A DNA stretch of 64,000 nucleotides from Rhynchospora pubera. Lineage: Eukaryota > Streptophyta > Magnoliopsida > Poales > Cyperaceae. The notes beneath the pieces are model-generated. The model saw nothing but the letters and a program-made list of their open reading frames with translations. It was not told the DNA's origin and made no database searches. Below, piece by piece: positions 10,352 to 19,106 of the stretch; positions within the stretch are counted from its first letter, which is position 1; each line of letters starts with the position of its first letter. A program made the translations under genes and the position numbers. The stretch lies in assembly GCA_028095005.1 (NCBI GenBank), contig CM051461.1, forward strand, positions 62,601,840 to 62,665,839, read 5' to 3'.

Positions 10352-13300
10352 GTTTGTTTGTTATCATCATTCAAGAGAAGTGCTTGGATCATAGATAGTG
10401 GTTGTTCACATCACATGACGGGTGATGAATCTTGTTTCAAGACACTTGAACCTTTTGATGGTGGTGAGGTTACTTTTGGTAATAATCTTAGGAAGAGCTC
10501 TATTATTGGTATAGGCTCGGTTGGAAACCAAAATCTAACGGTTTTTAATGTTTACCTTGTGGATGGTCTCAACTACAACCTTTTAAGTGTGAGCCAATTA
10601 TGTGATGCGGGATATTATTTGAAGTTTGATCACTCCTCTTGTTTTGTGCATCAAATTTCGGATAATTCTCTTGTTTACACGGGACAAAGGAAAAAGGATG
10701 TCTATTACTTGAACTTTGATCACTTCACAAATGGTGAACAATGCTTTAGTGCCATAGCTACCGGTTCATGGTTATGGCATAGAAGACTTGGTCACGTTTC
10801 TCTAGACTCCATTAAGAAACTTGTGAAATTGAAACTTGTCCGTGGCCTTCCATCACATAAACTTGACTTGAATGGGTTGTGTGAAGCTTGCATGAAGGGC
10901 AAACAAACCAAGTCTAGTTTCAAAACCAAAGAGATCATCTCAACTTCTCAACCTTTACAATTGCTTCATATGGACTTGTTTGGACCAATCAATGTCTTGA
11001 GTATTAGTAAGAAAAAGTATGTCTTTGTGGTGGTAGATGACTATAGTCGCTTTACTTGGGTTTTCTTTCTTGCTCACAAGGAAGAAGCATTTGACCATTT
11101 TGTTAAATTTAGCAATCGGGTTGAAAACGAAAAAGGGTTGAAAATCTCTAGAATTCGTAGTGACCATGGAAGGGAATTTGAAAATGCTAAATTTGATGAA
11201 TTGTGCATAGAAAAAGGATATAAACAAGAGTTTTCCGCTCCACGCACCCCTCAACAAAACGGTGTAGTGGAGAGGAAGAACCGAACCTTACAAGAATTAG
11301 CACGCACCATGCTACATGAATTTGCCGTACCCAAATTTCTTTGGGCCGAAGCGGTAAATACGGCATGTCATGTAGTAAATCGTGCATGCATTCGTTCTCA
11401 ACTCAAGAAAACTCCTTTTGAATTATGGTTCGGTCATACTCCTAATATATCCTATTTCCGTGTATTTGGCTCCAAATGTTTTGTCCTTGATGAGTCTCCT
11501 AAAGTAACCAAGTTTGATGCCAAGTCTTTGCCCGGTATTTTTGTTGGTTACTCAACCACAAGCAAAGCATATAGAGTCTATTTGCCAAACTCAAAGGTAG
11601 TTATTGAGTCTATTAATGTCAAATTTGATGAAAAAGTCCTTGAGGAATCCAAGGAAGGTAACTCTATTGTAGGTACACAAGTGGAAGAAACTACACAAGA
11701 AATCGAGTCACAACCTCAAGCACAACCACCGGTGATAATTGAGGAGCCTTTGAACCGGGTTGATGACATTTTGATAGGGGGAGAGACTCATGAGGAGGGT
11801 ATCTTAGACACAACTCAAAATGAAACGTCTCATGATGATCCTCAACCTCAACCGTCTCCCCAACCGGTTCATGAGCCTCCCGAAGTGCTTAGAGAAGTTT
11901 TCTCTCATCCTCTTACTAATGTCATAGGTGACCCTAGGGAAGGTGTTAGGACTAGGTCTAGTTTGCACCAAACTATTGGTCATTGTGCCTTTGTTTCTCA
12001 ACTTGAACCAAAATCCTTCAAAGAGGCCAATGTTGACCCAAATTGGATTGTTGCCATGCAAGAAGAGTTGAACCAATTTGAAAGAAATCAAGTTTGGGAA
12101 CTTGTACCATTACCAAAGGGTAAGCAAGTTATTGGTACCAAATGGGTTTTTAGAAACAAGCTAAGTGATGATGGTATTGTGGTTAGAAACAAAGCCCGTT
12201 TGGTCGCACAAGGTTTCAAGCAACAAGAAGGTATTGATTTTGAGGAGACCTTTGCACCGGTTGCTCGTCTCGAATCCATTAGAATGCTCTTGGCTTTTGC
12301 CGCTAACAAAGGCTTTACCCTATTCCAAATGGATGTCAAGAGTGCTTTTCTAAATGGTTGGATAGATGAGGAAGTTTATGTCCAACAACCACCCGGTTTT
12401 GTTGACCATTTCAATCCGGACCATGTGTATAAGCTTCACAAAGCTTTGTATGGTTTGAAGCAAGCTCCTATAGCTTGGTATGGTAGACTTTGTACCTTTC
12501 TTCTAGACAATGGCTTTAGTAGGGGCAAAATGGATACAACTCGTTTCACTAAGAAAAGAGATGACCATTTGCTACTTGTGCAAATTTATGTGGATGATAT
12601 TATCTTTGGCTCCACTAATGCAACTCTTGCCCAAGAGTTTTCTTCTTTGATGAGTAGTGAATTTGAGATGAGCATGATGGGAGAACTCACTTTCTTCTTG
12701 GGGCTTCAAATCAAACAACTCAAGGATGGTATCTTTGTGAACCAAGTCAAATACGCCAAGGAGTTAGTGAAGAAATTCGGTGTTGAAGATAGCAAGAGTT
12801 TAGACACACCCATGGGCAAAAGTGTGAATATCGATGCGGATGAGAAAGGCAAGCCTATGGACATAACTCTCTATCGAGGCATGATCGGTAGCCTACTCTA
12901 TCTCACGGCTAGTAGGCCGGATATTATGTATGCCGTATGTCTATGTGCTAGGTACCAAGCCAATCCTAAGGAATCTCACCACAAAGCGGTAAAACGTATC
13001 TTGCGATACGTCAAGGGTACTCAAAACCTAGGTCTTTGGTATGGTAGACAAACCGAACTAGACTTGTTAGGTTATACCGATGCCGATTTTGCCGGTGACC
13101 GTATGGACCGCAAAAGTACTAGTGGAACTTGCCAATTTCTCGGTGGTGCACTTGTATCTTGGTCTAGTCGCAAGCAAACTTCGGTTGCTCTCTCCACCAC
13201 GGAAGCGGAATATGTAGCGGCCGGTAGTTGTTGTACTCAACTTCTTTGGATGATGCAAACCCTTAGGGATTTTGAGTTAGATTTCCAAAAGGTACCAATC

Positions 13301-13534
13301 TTGTGTGACAATACTAGTGCCATCCTTATATCCAAAAATCCGGTATTGCACTCTAGAACCAAGCACATAGAAATACGACATCATTTTATCCGTGATCATG
13401 TTGAGAAAGGTGATGTGGAATTGGTCTACATCGACACGAAGGAGCAAATTGTCGATATCTTCACCAAACCTCTTCCAACACAACAACATCTTGAACTTAG
13501 GTTCAAACTTGGTATGCTTGAACTCAAAGATTAA
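10352..13534 (+). CDS. pol: Copia-type pol polyprotein: protease, integrase, reverse transcriptase, RNase H
   Basis: Open for 1,060 codons with no stop. In order: aspartic protease with active site DSGCSHHMTG (about residue 15); GAG-pre-integrase HHCC zinc domain (WHRRLGH...CEACMKGK); integrase core with Asp in HMDLFGP, Asp in IRSDHGREF and Glu in TPQQNGVVERKN; RVT_2 reverse transcriptase starting WELVPLPKG and carrying the catalytic YVDDIIFGS; and RNase H with TEAEYVAA, ending near VDIFTKPLP. Domain order defines Ty1/copia. The frame opens straight after an acceptor-like TAG and lacks an early ATG, so translation must depend on splicing, frameshift or reinitiation relative to gag. All catalytic motifs look intact. 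Confidence 0.95.
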   Translation, partial: VCLLSSFKRSAWIIDSGCSHHMTGDESCFKTLEPFDGGEVTFGNNLRKSSIIGIGSVGNQNLTVFNVYLVDGLNYNLLSVSQLCDAGYYLKFDHSSCFVHQISDNSLVYTGQRKKDVYYLNFDHFTNGEQCFSAIATGSWLWHRRLGHVSLDSIKKLVKLKLVRGLPSHKLDLNGLCEACMKGKQTKSSFKTKEIISTSQPLQLLHMDLFGPINVLSISKKKYVFVVVDDYSRFTWVFFLAHKEEAFDHFVKFSNRVENEKGLKISRIRSDHGREFENAKFDELCIEKGYKQEFSAPRTPQQNGVVERKNRTLQELARTMLHEFAVPKFLWAEAVNTACHVVNRACIRSQLKKTPFELWFGHTPNISYFRVFGSKCFVLDESPKVTKFDAKSLPGIFVGYSTTSKAYRVYLPNSKVVIESINVKFDEKVLEESKEGNSIVGTQVEETTQEIESQPQAQPPVIIEEPLNRVDDILIGGETHEEGILDTTQNETSHDDPQPQPSPQPVHEPPEVLREVFSHPLTNVIGDPREGVRTRSSLHQTIGHCAFVSQLEPKSFKEANVDPNWIVAMQEELNQFERNQVWELVPLPKGKQVIGTKWVFRNKLSDDGIVVRNKARLVAQGFKQQEGIDFEETFAPVARLESIRMLLAFAANKGFTLFQMDVKSAFLNGWIDEEVYVQQPPGFVDHFNPDHVYKLHKALYGLKQAPIAWYGRLCTFLLDNGFSRGKMDTTRFTKKRDDHLLLVQIYVDDIIFGSTNATLAQEFSSLMSSEFEMSMMGELTFFLGLQIKQLKDGIFVNQVKYAKELVKKFGVEDSKSLDTPMGKSVNIDADEKGKPMDITLYRGMIGSLLYLTASRPDIMYAVCLCARYQANPKESHHKAVKRILRYVKGTQNLGLWYGRQTELDLLGYTDADFAGDRMDRKSTSGTCQFLGGALVSWSSRKQTSVALSTTEAEYVAAGSCCTQLLWMMQTLRDFELDFQKVPILCDNTSAILISKNPVLHSRTKHIEIRHHFIRDHVEKGDVELVYIDTKEQIVDIFTKPLPTQQHLELRFKLGMLELKD

Positions 13535-13678
13535 ATTTATGCATATCATGTTGTTATCTTTGTTGTTTGGAGCTTATTTCAGTCTAAATTGGTATTATTT
13601 CTTTTGAAAACCATGAAAAATAAGTTTTTAACTGTTTCGGTCTTAATTTTCTGAACTTTCTGGTTTTCTATTGACTCT
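13535..13678 (+). other. pol 3' flank inside the element
   Basis: Short non-coding AT-rich sequence between the pol stop and the internal palindrome array. No signal recognised. Confidence 0.5.
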
Positions 13679-14175
13679 GACGTTACACAACGCCATCCAG
13701 CGTCGTGCAACGCAAGAGTAACGTTAGTTTAAAATAAATTTGTGTTGATTTTTGAATTATGTCGTGTTCAACGTTGTACAACGCTGATGAACGTTGCACA
13801 ACGCTTGTTTGATTTTTTCCTTGTACCGTTGCACAACGCTGTCTACCGTTGTACAACGCTGTCTGTTTTATTTTGCTGAATTTCAAAATCTGTCGTGTTC
13901 AACGTTGTACAACGCTACTTACCGTTGTACAACGCCAGTCTGTTGGTTTTTACTTAACGTTGTACAACGCTGTCCATCGTTGTACGACGTTGCTCTATTT
14001 TTTTAATTTTATTTTTATTCTTTTTAATCTGTTTGGCTTTAGTGTTGTACAACGCCCTTTAACGTTGCACAACGCTGGGTTTTAGCGTTACCCATCGCTA
14101 CCCAGCGTTGTACAACGGAGCAGTCAGTCTCTGCTCAATTTTCGCTGTTTTGACTCCTGCGTTGTACAACGCCCT
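13679..14175 (+). repeat. Internal array of the LTR palindrome motif
   Basis: About 14 copies or variants of GCGTTGTACAACGC lie between pol and the env-like ORF, many as AACGTTGTACAACGCT or ACCGTTGTACAACGCT, spaced roughly 20-60 bp. The motif is shared with the LTR array but the spacers are not the same sequence, so this is not simply an LTR fragment. The small reading frames here, full of VVQRCTT, are products of the repeat. Confidence 0.85.
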
Positions 14176-14204
14176 TTGGCGTTACTTAACAGTGGACGCG
14201 TTTT

Positions 14205-14404
14205 TAACAGATGCGACCCCACCTTTTCTTCTTCCTCTCCTTCTTCTCTCTCAAATCCGAACCCCCTTCTATTTTTCTCTCTCTCTCTCCAACTCACACC
14301 CCTTCATCTCTCTCTCTCAATACTCTCTCAATTCTCTCTCTCCACTCCAACCAAAACCACCAAAATACTCTCCTCTCTCTCCTCTCCACCCTCATACCCT
14401 AAAA

Positions 14405-14436
<32 letters not shown>

Positions 14437-14594
14437 AATCTACCAAAACCCTAGCCACCGCCATCATCGTCAATTCCGGCGATCCGACCGTCGGATTTTC
14501 GATCGGCTTCGGTTCTGTGCTCTCCAAGGCCATCTCATCCTCTCCTGCTCTTCAATTTAAAGGTTTAACCTCATCCTTTCTCTCTCAATTTTAA
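14205..14594 (+). promoter_or_regulatory. Pyrimidine-rich leader preceding the env-like ORF
   Basis: 14214-14440 is strongly CT-rich with a (CT)n run at about 14406-14428. It is followed by AAAACCCTAGCC and a GC-richer stretch ending TCTCTCAATTTTAAATGG at the start codon. The composition and AAACCCTA motif resemble 5' leaders of plant genes. It could serve as promoter or leader for a separate env-like transcript; this is inference. Confidence 0.5.
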
Positions 14595-15895
14595 ATGGCA
14601 CCGAAAATCGCTACCAACAAACGGTCTAAGCGCAACCCCAAGGGCGCTTCCTCATCCAACCCACCGGTTCAACCCGACCAACCAATTCCAATGGATATAC
14701 CACCGGTACCCGTGGATTGGACCCTCTCTTCCTCAAACAATTACCTATTCAAAGACTCGGCCTCGTTCATGCATTTTTGCCAATACCGTGATGTCAATCG
14801 CGAGTGTTCCGAGTGCTTCTTCTTTGAGCACCCCTATGGTGTCTACCACTTGAATCCAAGGGAATTGACTTGGATTAAAGAAAGGATTGAATATTGGAAC
14901 AGGCGGGTCTTCTCGCACATTCTCAACCGTACAACCCGTCATTGATCAAGCTCTTCTATGCCAATCTCACAATGACGTGGACCGATGGCCACCCAACCGC
15001 CAACTCCTATGTCCTCGGTCGCCACATCTCAATCACCGAGGAAACCTTGGCCAACCTTCTCGGCCTCGACAATGACAACTTGGAGATTTACATCCATGCC
15101 ACTTGGCCACGTGAGTTGCCCCCTTATGAAGAATTTCACCGATTCTTTTATTGTTGGAGGAACTACACCGTTCGCCAATTCACCGCCACCGAGCTACCGG
15201 CCTTGCACCGCCTTCTCTTCCTCTTCATCAATAACATTATCACTCCGAAGGCAACAATCAAGACCAATGTGGAGCAATTCGCCGTGTTTCTCCTTCGCTC
15301 CCTCCTTGAGATGAATCGAAAGGTGAATCTCCCTTTCATCATGCTTGCTCATATGGCACGGGCCGATACCTCTCCTCGCTTTTCTTTTCCATATGCCCAC
15401 ATTATTCAATCCGTTCTCATTGAAAGCGGCATCCCTCATGACACACCTCTTTGGGGCGAACCCGTGCCCGAGAATGCAATTGCCAATCCCGAAAACCTCA
15501 TGGCACATCTCACCGGTACCGGATGGATGGCCCAAGATGATGACTCCATTGTGCCCGGTGCATTCCACCGCAACAACTACATCTTCCGACCGAATGCCAC
15601 AATCAATCAATATGAGGAGATAGGCAATGAACCATTGCATGTGCCCGGCGGACGGGTGGAGGGTCAAGGCGCACCTCAAGACTACCATGCCTACCTTGAT
15701 GCCAAATTTGCCGCCTTGACAACTCACATTGATACGCGGTTCAACACAATTGAGGAAAATTTGACCGCTTACCAAGCCAAGACCGATGCCTCGATCACTC
15801 ATCTCAAGGATGAGATGATCAACCTTTGGGGAAAGATGGAGCTCCATCTCAAGAGGGGATCCGGTAGTGGCGCGGGTGATGATGATGAGGAGTAG
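14595..15895 (+). pseudogene. Env-like / plant transposon protein ORF, one frameshift
   Basis: The third ORF of the element, in the position of the env-like gene of Sireviruses. The first part (14595-14945, frame 3) starts MAPKIATNKR and continues through basic and Pro-rich sequence. The second part (open to 15895, frame 2) holds the conserved core of the 'putative plant transposon protein' family, with FYANLT, SYVLGRHIS and LANLLGLD. A one-base loss (or two-base gain) between about 14890 and 14940 separates the halves. The C terminus has a heptad-like stretch (15680-15830) and ends in DDDEE. I see no convincing membrane segment or furin-like site, so an envelope function is not supported. 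Length over both frames is about 433 residues. Confidence 0.75.
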
Positions 15896-16376
15896 TCTAG
15901 CCGAAACCGTCTCCAAGCCTTAGCCCTCTCTTTTCTATTTATTTTGATTTTCGTAGTTTATTTGCCTTTCGTATCTCTTGTGTGATTTTTCGGTGTTTTG
16001 AATGATTAAGTTTGTGCTAAATGGATTTGCTTTGTTTTATGGATGTTGCATGAATTATGTTATGTTTTAATGAATTATGTTGTGCTAAATGGCTTCGTTT
16101 TTAGCTCTTTTTCTTTTAATATGCATGCATGGTCTATAATTGTTAGTTTATGCCCTCGTTAAACCTTGTTAGTACCCCTAATCAAATGAACTTAGTGGCC
16201 AAATTCTTTTCGCAAGGGGGAGGATCGTTATGGTTTTTATTCAAGGGCGTTTTGGGTATTATTTTCCCTATTTGCAAAAAGGGGGAGAATTAGGTAATTT
16301 GTGGTATTCCGCCTTGTTATATCAAGTCCCAAATTTACCTTAGGTGTTGTTTTGCAACTCGGCAAAAGGGGGAGAT
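15896..16376 (+). promoter_or_regulatory. 3' non-coding region with three polypurine tracts
   Basis: GCAAGGGGGAGGA (16212-16224), CAAAAAGGGGGAGAA (16275-16289) and CAAAAGGGGGAGAT (16363-16376). The last abuts the 3' LTR and is the expected plus-strand primer; the others are near-copies upstream. Repeated polypurine tracts are a feature of the Sirevirus lineage. Confidence 0.85.
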
Positions 16377-17943
16377 TGTTGGTTAAACATTTTCTCTCGA
16401 TTTGCCGATTTGCAAAACAACACCGAAATCCTTAAAACTAACATCTCTTCTTAGTGCTTTATAGCTAGATTTATTGAAGAATGGATTAAAGCAAGTGTGG
16501 CAATTAGTTTGGAGCTTCAAGAGATTGCTTTGGTCTAGTTAGAATCAGTAGTTAAGGTTTAGTTAAACTTTAAACTAATCTCAATCAATTTGCTGGTAAA
16601 ATGCTCAGTTTTTCTGTCCAGCGTCATACAACGCCAGTTGCCGTTACACAACGCTGAGTTAAATCGATTTTAAATTGCCAAATCTCTGACAAGGTTGGAA
16701 CAGCGTTACACAACGCTCAGTAGCGTTGTGCAACGTTAGTTCATTTGCTTTTAAACCAGTTAAATCCATTATTTCCCCTTGTCAAAACGTTATGCAACGC
16801 TAAGTAACGTTACACAACATTTCCTCTCCTACGTTGTGTAACGCTACTCAGCGTTGTACAACGTAGTCATGAAGCAGGCAACTATGCATTGCTCAGACAT
16901 CGATCTGCATCGATGCTGCATGCATGCTGCTATGTTCCATGCATCGTAGCGTTGTGTAACGCCCTAAACTTCGCTCAGACATCGCTTAGTCGCTCTGGAC
17001 GCGTAGTGCAACGCTGAATAGCGTTGTGCAACGGCGCCGTTGTGTGACGGCAGTCAGCGTCGTATGACGTTCTGACAATATTGTTTGAGTTTGTCAGTTC
17101 TGCCTTATTTCTTTTCTTGGCTTCGTTGTGCAACGCTACCAAGCGTTACACAACGCTCTGACAAGTTCCAACGGAACTGTCGAGCTTCTGCTTTGGACTT
17201 TTGTTGAAGCGTTGTGCAACGCCATACAACGTTACAAAACGCTCTGACAACTCACAACGTTATTGTCTGTGACAGTTTGATTTTTCAACGGCTATTTCGG
17301 CGTTGTACAACGGCATATAGCGTTGTATAACGGCAGAGTCTGTTTTGACTGGTCTTTGGAGCTGTTGGCGCCCTCTATAAATATGGGGCCTCTTGGAACT
17401 GTTTAGACACTTTTGAAACCTTTGAAACTCCTCCCTTTTGAGCTCCAACCAGTTAGACATTACTCTCTTGTGTTTGAGCATTATTTTAGCAAAATCATTG
17501 AGATTAGAGTGTGCAAAACCAATCCACTAGTGTTAATTGCTAGATTTGTTGAGTGATTTGGTTAGAGCCTCAATCCTTTGAGTGTTAGAGCTTGTTTAAT
17601 TGAGTTAGGCCAATCCACCTTGAGAGTGATTGTAACAAGGTGATTTGGTTCGAATTTGTAGTCCCGTTCGTGTGGAATTGAACGGAGCGCGCCCATTTCG
17701 AGGTTGCGAAACTCCCGGAGACGTACTACTAAGGCTAGCACTTCCTAGCGGGTCGGAACTCCGTAATACATCGCGTGTCACTTCTTCTCTTCTCTCTTTA
17801 CCTTTCTTGAATTGTGAATTGCTTGTGATTTGATTGTGTTTTGTTAGAACAAGTTTGAATTGAATCAAATATTGACCATATCGGTTTAGAACTTTGTTTT
17901 TGTGCCTATTCACCCCCCTCTAGGCCTTTAATTAGGGACAACA
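16377..17943 (+). repeat. 3' LTR
   Basis: 1,567 bp, same length and ends as the 5' LTR, seven substitutions and no indels by eye. It carries the same palindrome array (about 16619-17335) and TATA box. Confidence 0.97.
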
Positions 17944-17948
17944 TTGAG
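17944..17948. repeat. Target-site duplication, right (TTGAG)
   Basis: Exact repeat of 6253-6257, directly after the 3' LTR. Confidence 0.95.
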
Positions 17949-18123
17949 ATATTGTATAGATATTGTAGTCGAAATTGCGATAATATTTATTACATATCGC
18001 ATGATAATCTCCTTTTTCGATCTCATTTGGATTGGCAGGGGAATGTTCGTAATTTGGCCTGTACTCATGTCGAGTAGATAGCCATTCCGGCACTTCACTG
18101 TTGGAGGTATTTCCTTTCTCCAT
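17944..18123 (-). pseudogene. Small unidentified ORF, 5' part, interrupted by the Sirevirus
   Basis: Starts at ATG 18123-18121 (MEKGNTSNSEVPEWLSTR) and runs without a stop into the target duplication. With the element present the frame continues into the LTR for three codons (CCP) and stops at 17934-17932. Without it, it would continue into HVDDQDL and stop at 6229, about 67 residues. The product is hydrophilic, with no signal peptide, membrane segment or domain I recognise. A TATAAAAT (18194-18187) lies about 65 bp upstream of the ATG, giving the layout of a simple intronless gene. It may instead be a fragment of a larger gene. Function unknown. Confidence 0.4.
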
Positions 18124-18186
18124 GGTAGTGAATGTTTAAGAAAGAAGGATTGAGTGGGTGTGACATATTTTGGCTGAGAAAGGATA

Positions 18187-18194
18187 ATTTTATA
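18187..18194 (-). promoter_or_regulatory. TATA box candidate for the small ORF
   Basis: TATAAAAT on the minus strand, 64 bp upstream of the ATG at 18123. The 61-bp minisatellite begins about 55 bp further upstream. Confidence 0.4.
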
Positions 18195-18249
18195 GATCAT
18201 TTTAGACTTGCAATTATTTAAAATTAATAAATATAATGTGATATCTTTT

Positions 18250-18575
18250 CAGACTTTATCAGAATACGTTTGTCCTTTTGCATAGCTTAGGTAGGCATCA
18301 GTATACATTTCAGTCTTTATCAGAGCACGCATGTCCTTTTGCAGTGCTTAGGTAGGCATTAGTATACTTTTCAGCCTTTATCAGAGCACGCATGTCCTTT
18401 TGCAGTGCTTAGGTAGGCATTAGTATACTTTTCAGCCTTTATCAGAGCACGCATGTCCTTTTGTAGTGCTTAGGTAGGCATCAGTATACTTTTCAGCCTT
18501 TATCAGAGCACGTCTGTCCTTTTGCTGTGCTTAGGTAGGTATCAGTATAGTTTTCAGACTTTATCAGTGCTAGTC
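18250..18575. repeat. 61-bp minisatellite, about 5.3 copies
   Basis: Unit starts CAG(A/T/C)CTTTATCAGAGCACG and contains CTTAGGTAGGCAT(C/T)AGTATA. Starts fall at 18250, 18311, 18372, 18433, 18494 and 18555, an exact 61-bp period. Internal copies are most alike; the first and last have diverged. Confidence 0.95.
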
Positions 18576-18960
18576 CTGTTGCATGAATTTAATGACATTA
18601 AAAATTAATTAAATTTAATTATTTAATAATTTAACTTAATTCAATGTAATAAAATTTAATTTAGATAATTTAACTAATTAATTTAATTTAATTACATTTA
18701 GTTAATTTAATTTGATTGAGCTAATATTTTTTGAACTAATAATTTAATTTAATTTAATTTCATTGAACTAATTTAATTTAATTTAAAAATCTTACTAATT
18801 ATTAATTTAATTTAATTTAATTTTATATTACAATATTTGAATTATTTTATTTAATACAAATATAATTAACATATAATTATTAATTTAATTAAATTGTAAA
18901 CAGTAAAAAGAAAAAGAAAAAGAAAAAGTATTGATTTGATTAGGCGTGGATTCCTCTGAC
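18576..18960. other. AATTTAATTT low-complexity tract
   Basis: Highly AT-rich runs of TAATTTAATT variants, then (AAAAAG)n near 18903-18928. No gene. Confidence 0.8.
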
Positions 18961-19072
18961 AATTGCTAAGATCGGAATCCTGGATTCCGATCTAAGCTAA
19001 GGTAGGAATCACAGAATCCGATCTTAGCTTGGATCGGAATCCAGGATTCCGATCTTAGCAATAATTGCAGCC
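18961..19072. repeat. Near-perfect hairpin with nested palindromes
   Basis: Left arm AATTGCTAAGATCGGAATCC, right arm its near-exact inverse ending CGATCTTAGCAATAATTG. Each arm is itself palindromic: GATCGGAATCC(T/A)GGATTCCGATC. It could be a small foldback element; no target duplication is clear. Confidence 0.8.
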
Positions 19073-19106
19073 AACAAATTTAATTTAATATAATAAAATA
19101 AATCAG

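Larger units (their letters stand above)
6258..17943 (+). mobile_element. Complete Sirevirus-type Ty1/copia LTR retrotransposon, 11,686 bp
   Basis: The element has two 1,567-bp LTRs beginning TGTTGG and ending ACAACA, a 5-bp target duplication, an initiator-tRNA-Met primer binding site, gag with two zinc knuckles, pol in copia order (protease, integrase, reverse transcriptase, RNase H), a further env-like ORF and repeated polypurine tracts. Long LTRs, the extra ORF after pol, LTR palindromes and multiple polypurine tracts match the Sirevirus (SIRE/Maximus) lineage. The LTRs differ at seven positions by eye (0.45%), indicating recent insertion. pol is intact. gag carries one internal TGA and the env-like ORF one frameshift, so this copy is probably not autonomous as it stands. 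Confidence 0.97.

Noticed and set aside
13679..14175. Spaced short palindromes suggesting a CRISPR-like array
   Set aside because: Spacing is irregular, units vary, the genome is a plant, and the array lies inside an LTR retrotransposon.
14595..15895. True viral envelope protein
   Set aside because: No signal peptide, transmembrane anchor or cleavage site could be seen; similarity is to the plant transposon-protein family only.
15194..15916. 240-codon minus-strand ORF opposite the env-like gene
   Set aside because: It is the antisense shadow of the env-like ORF; no domain, no start context, and the sense strand has clear family similarity.
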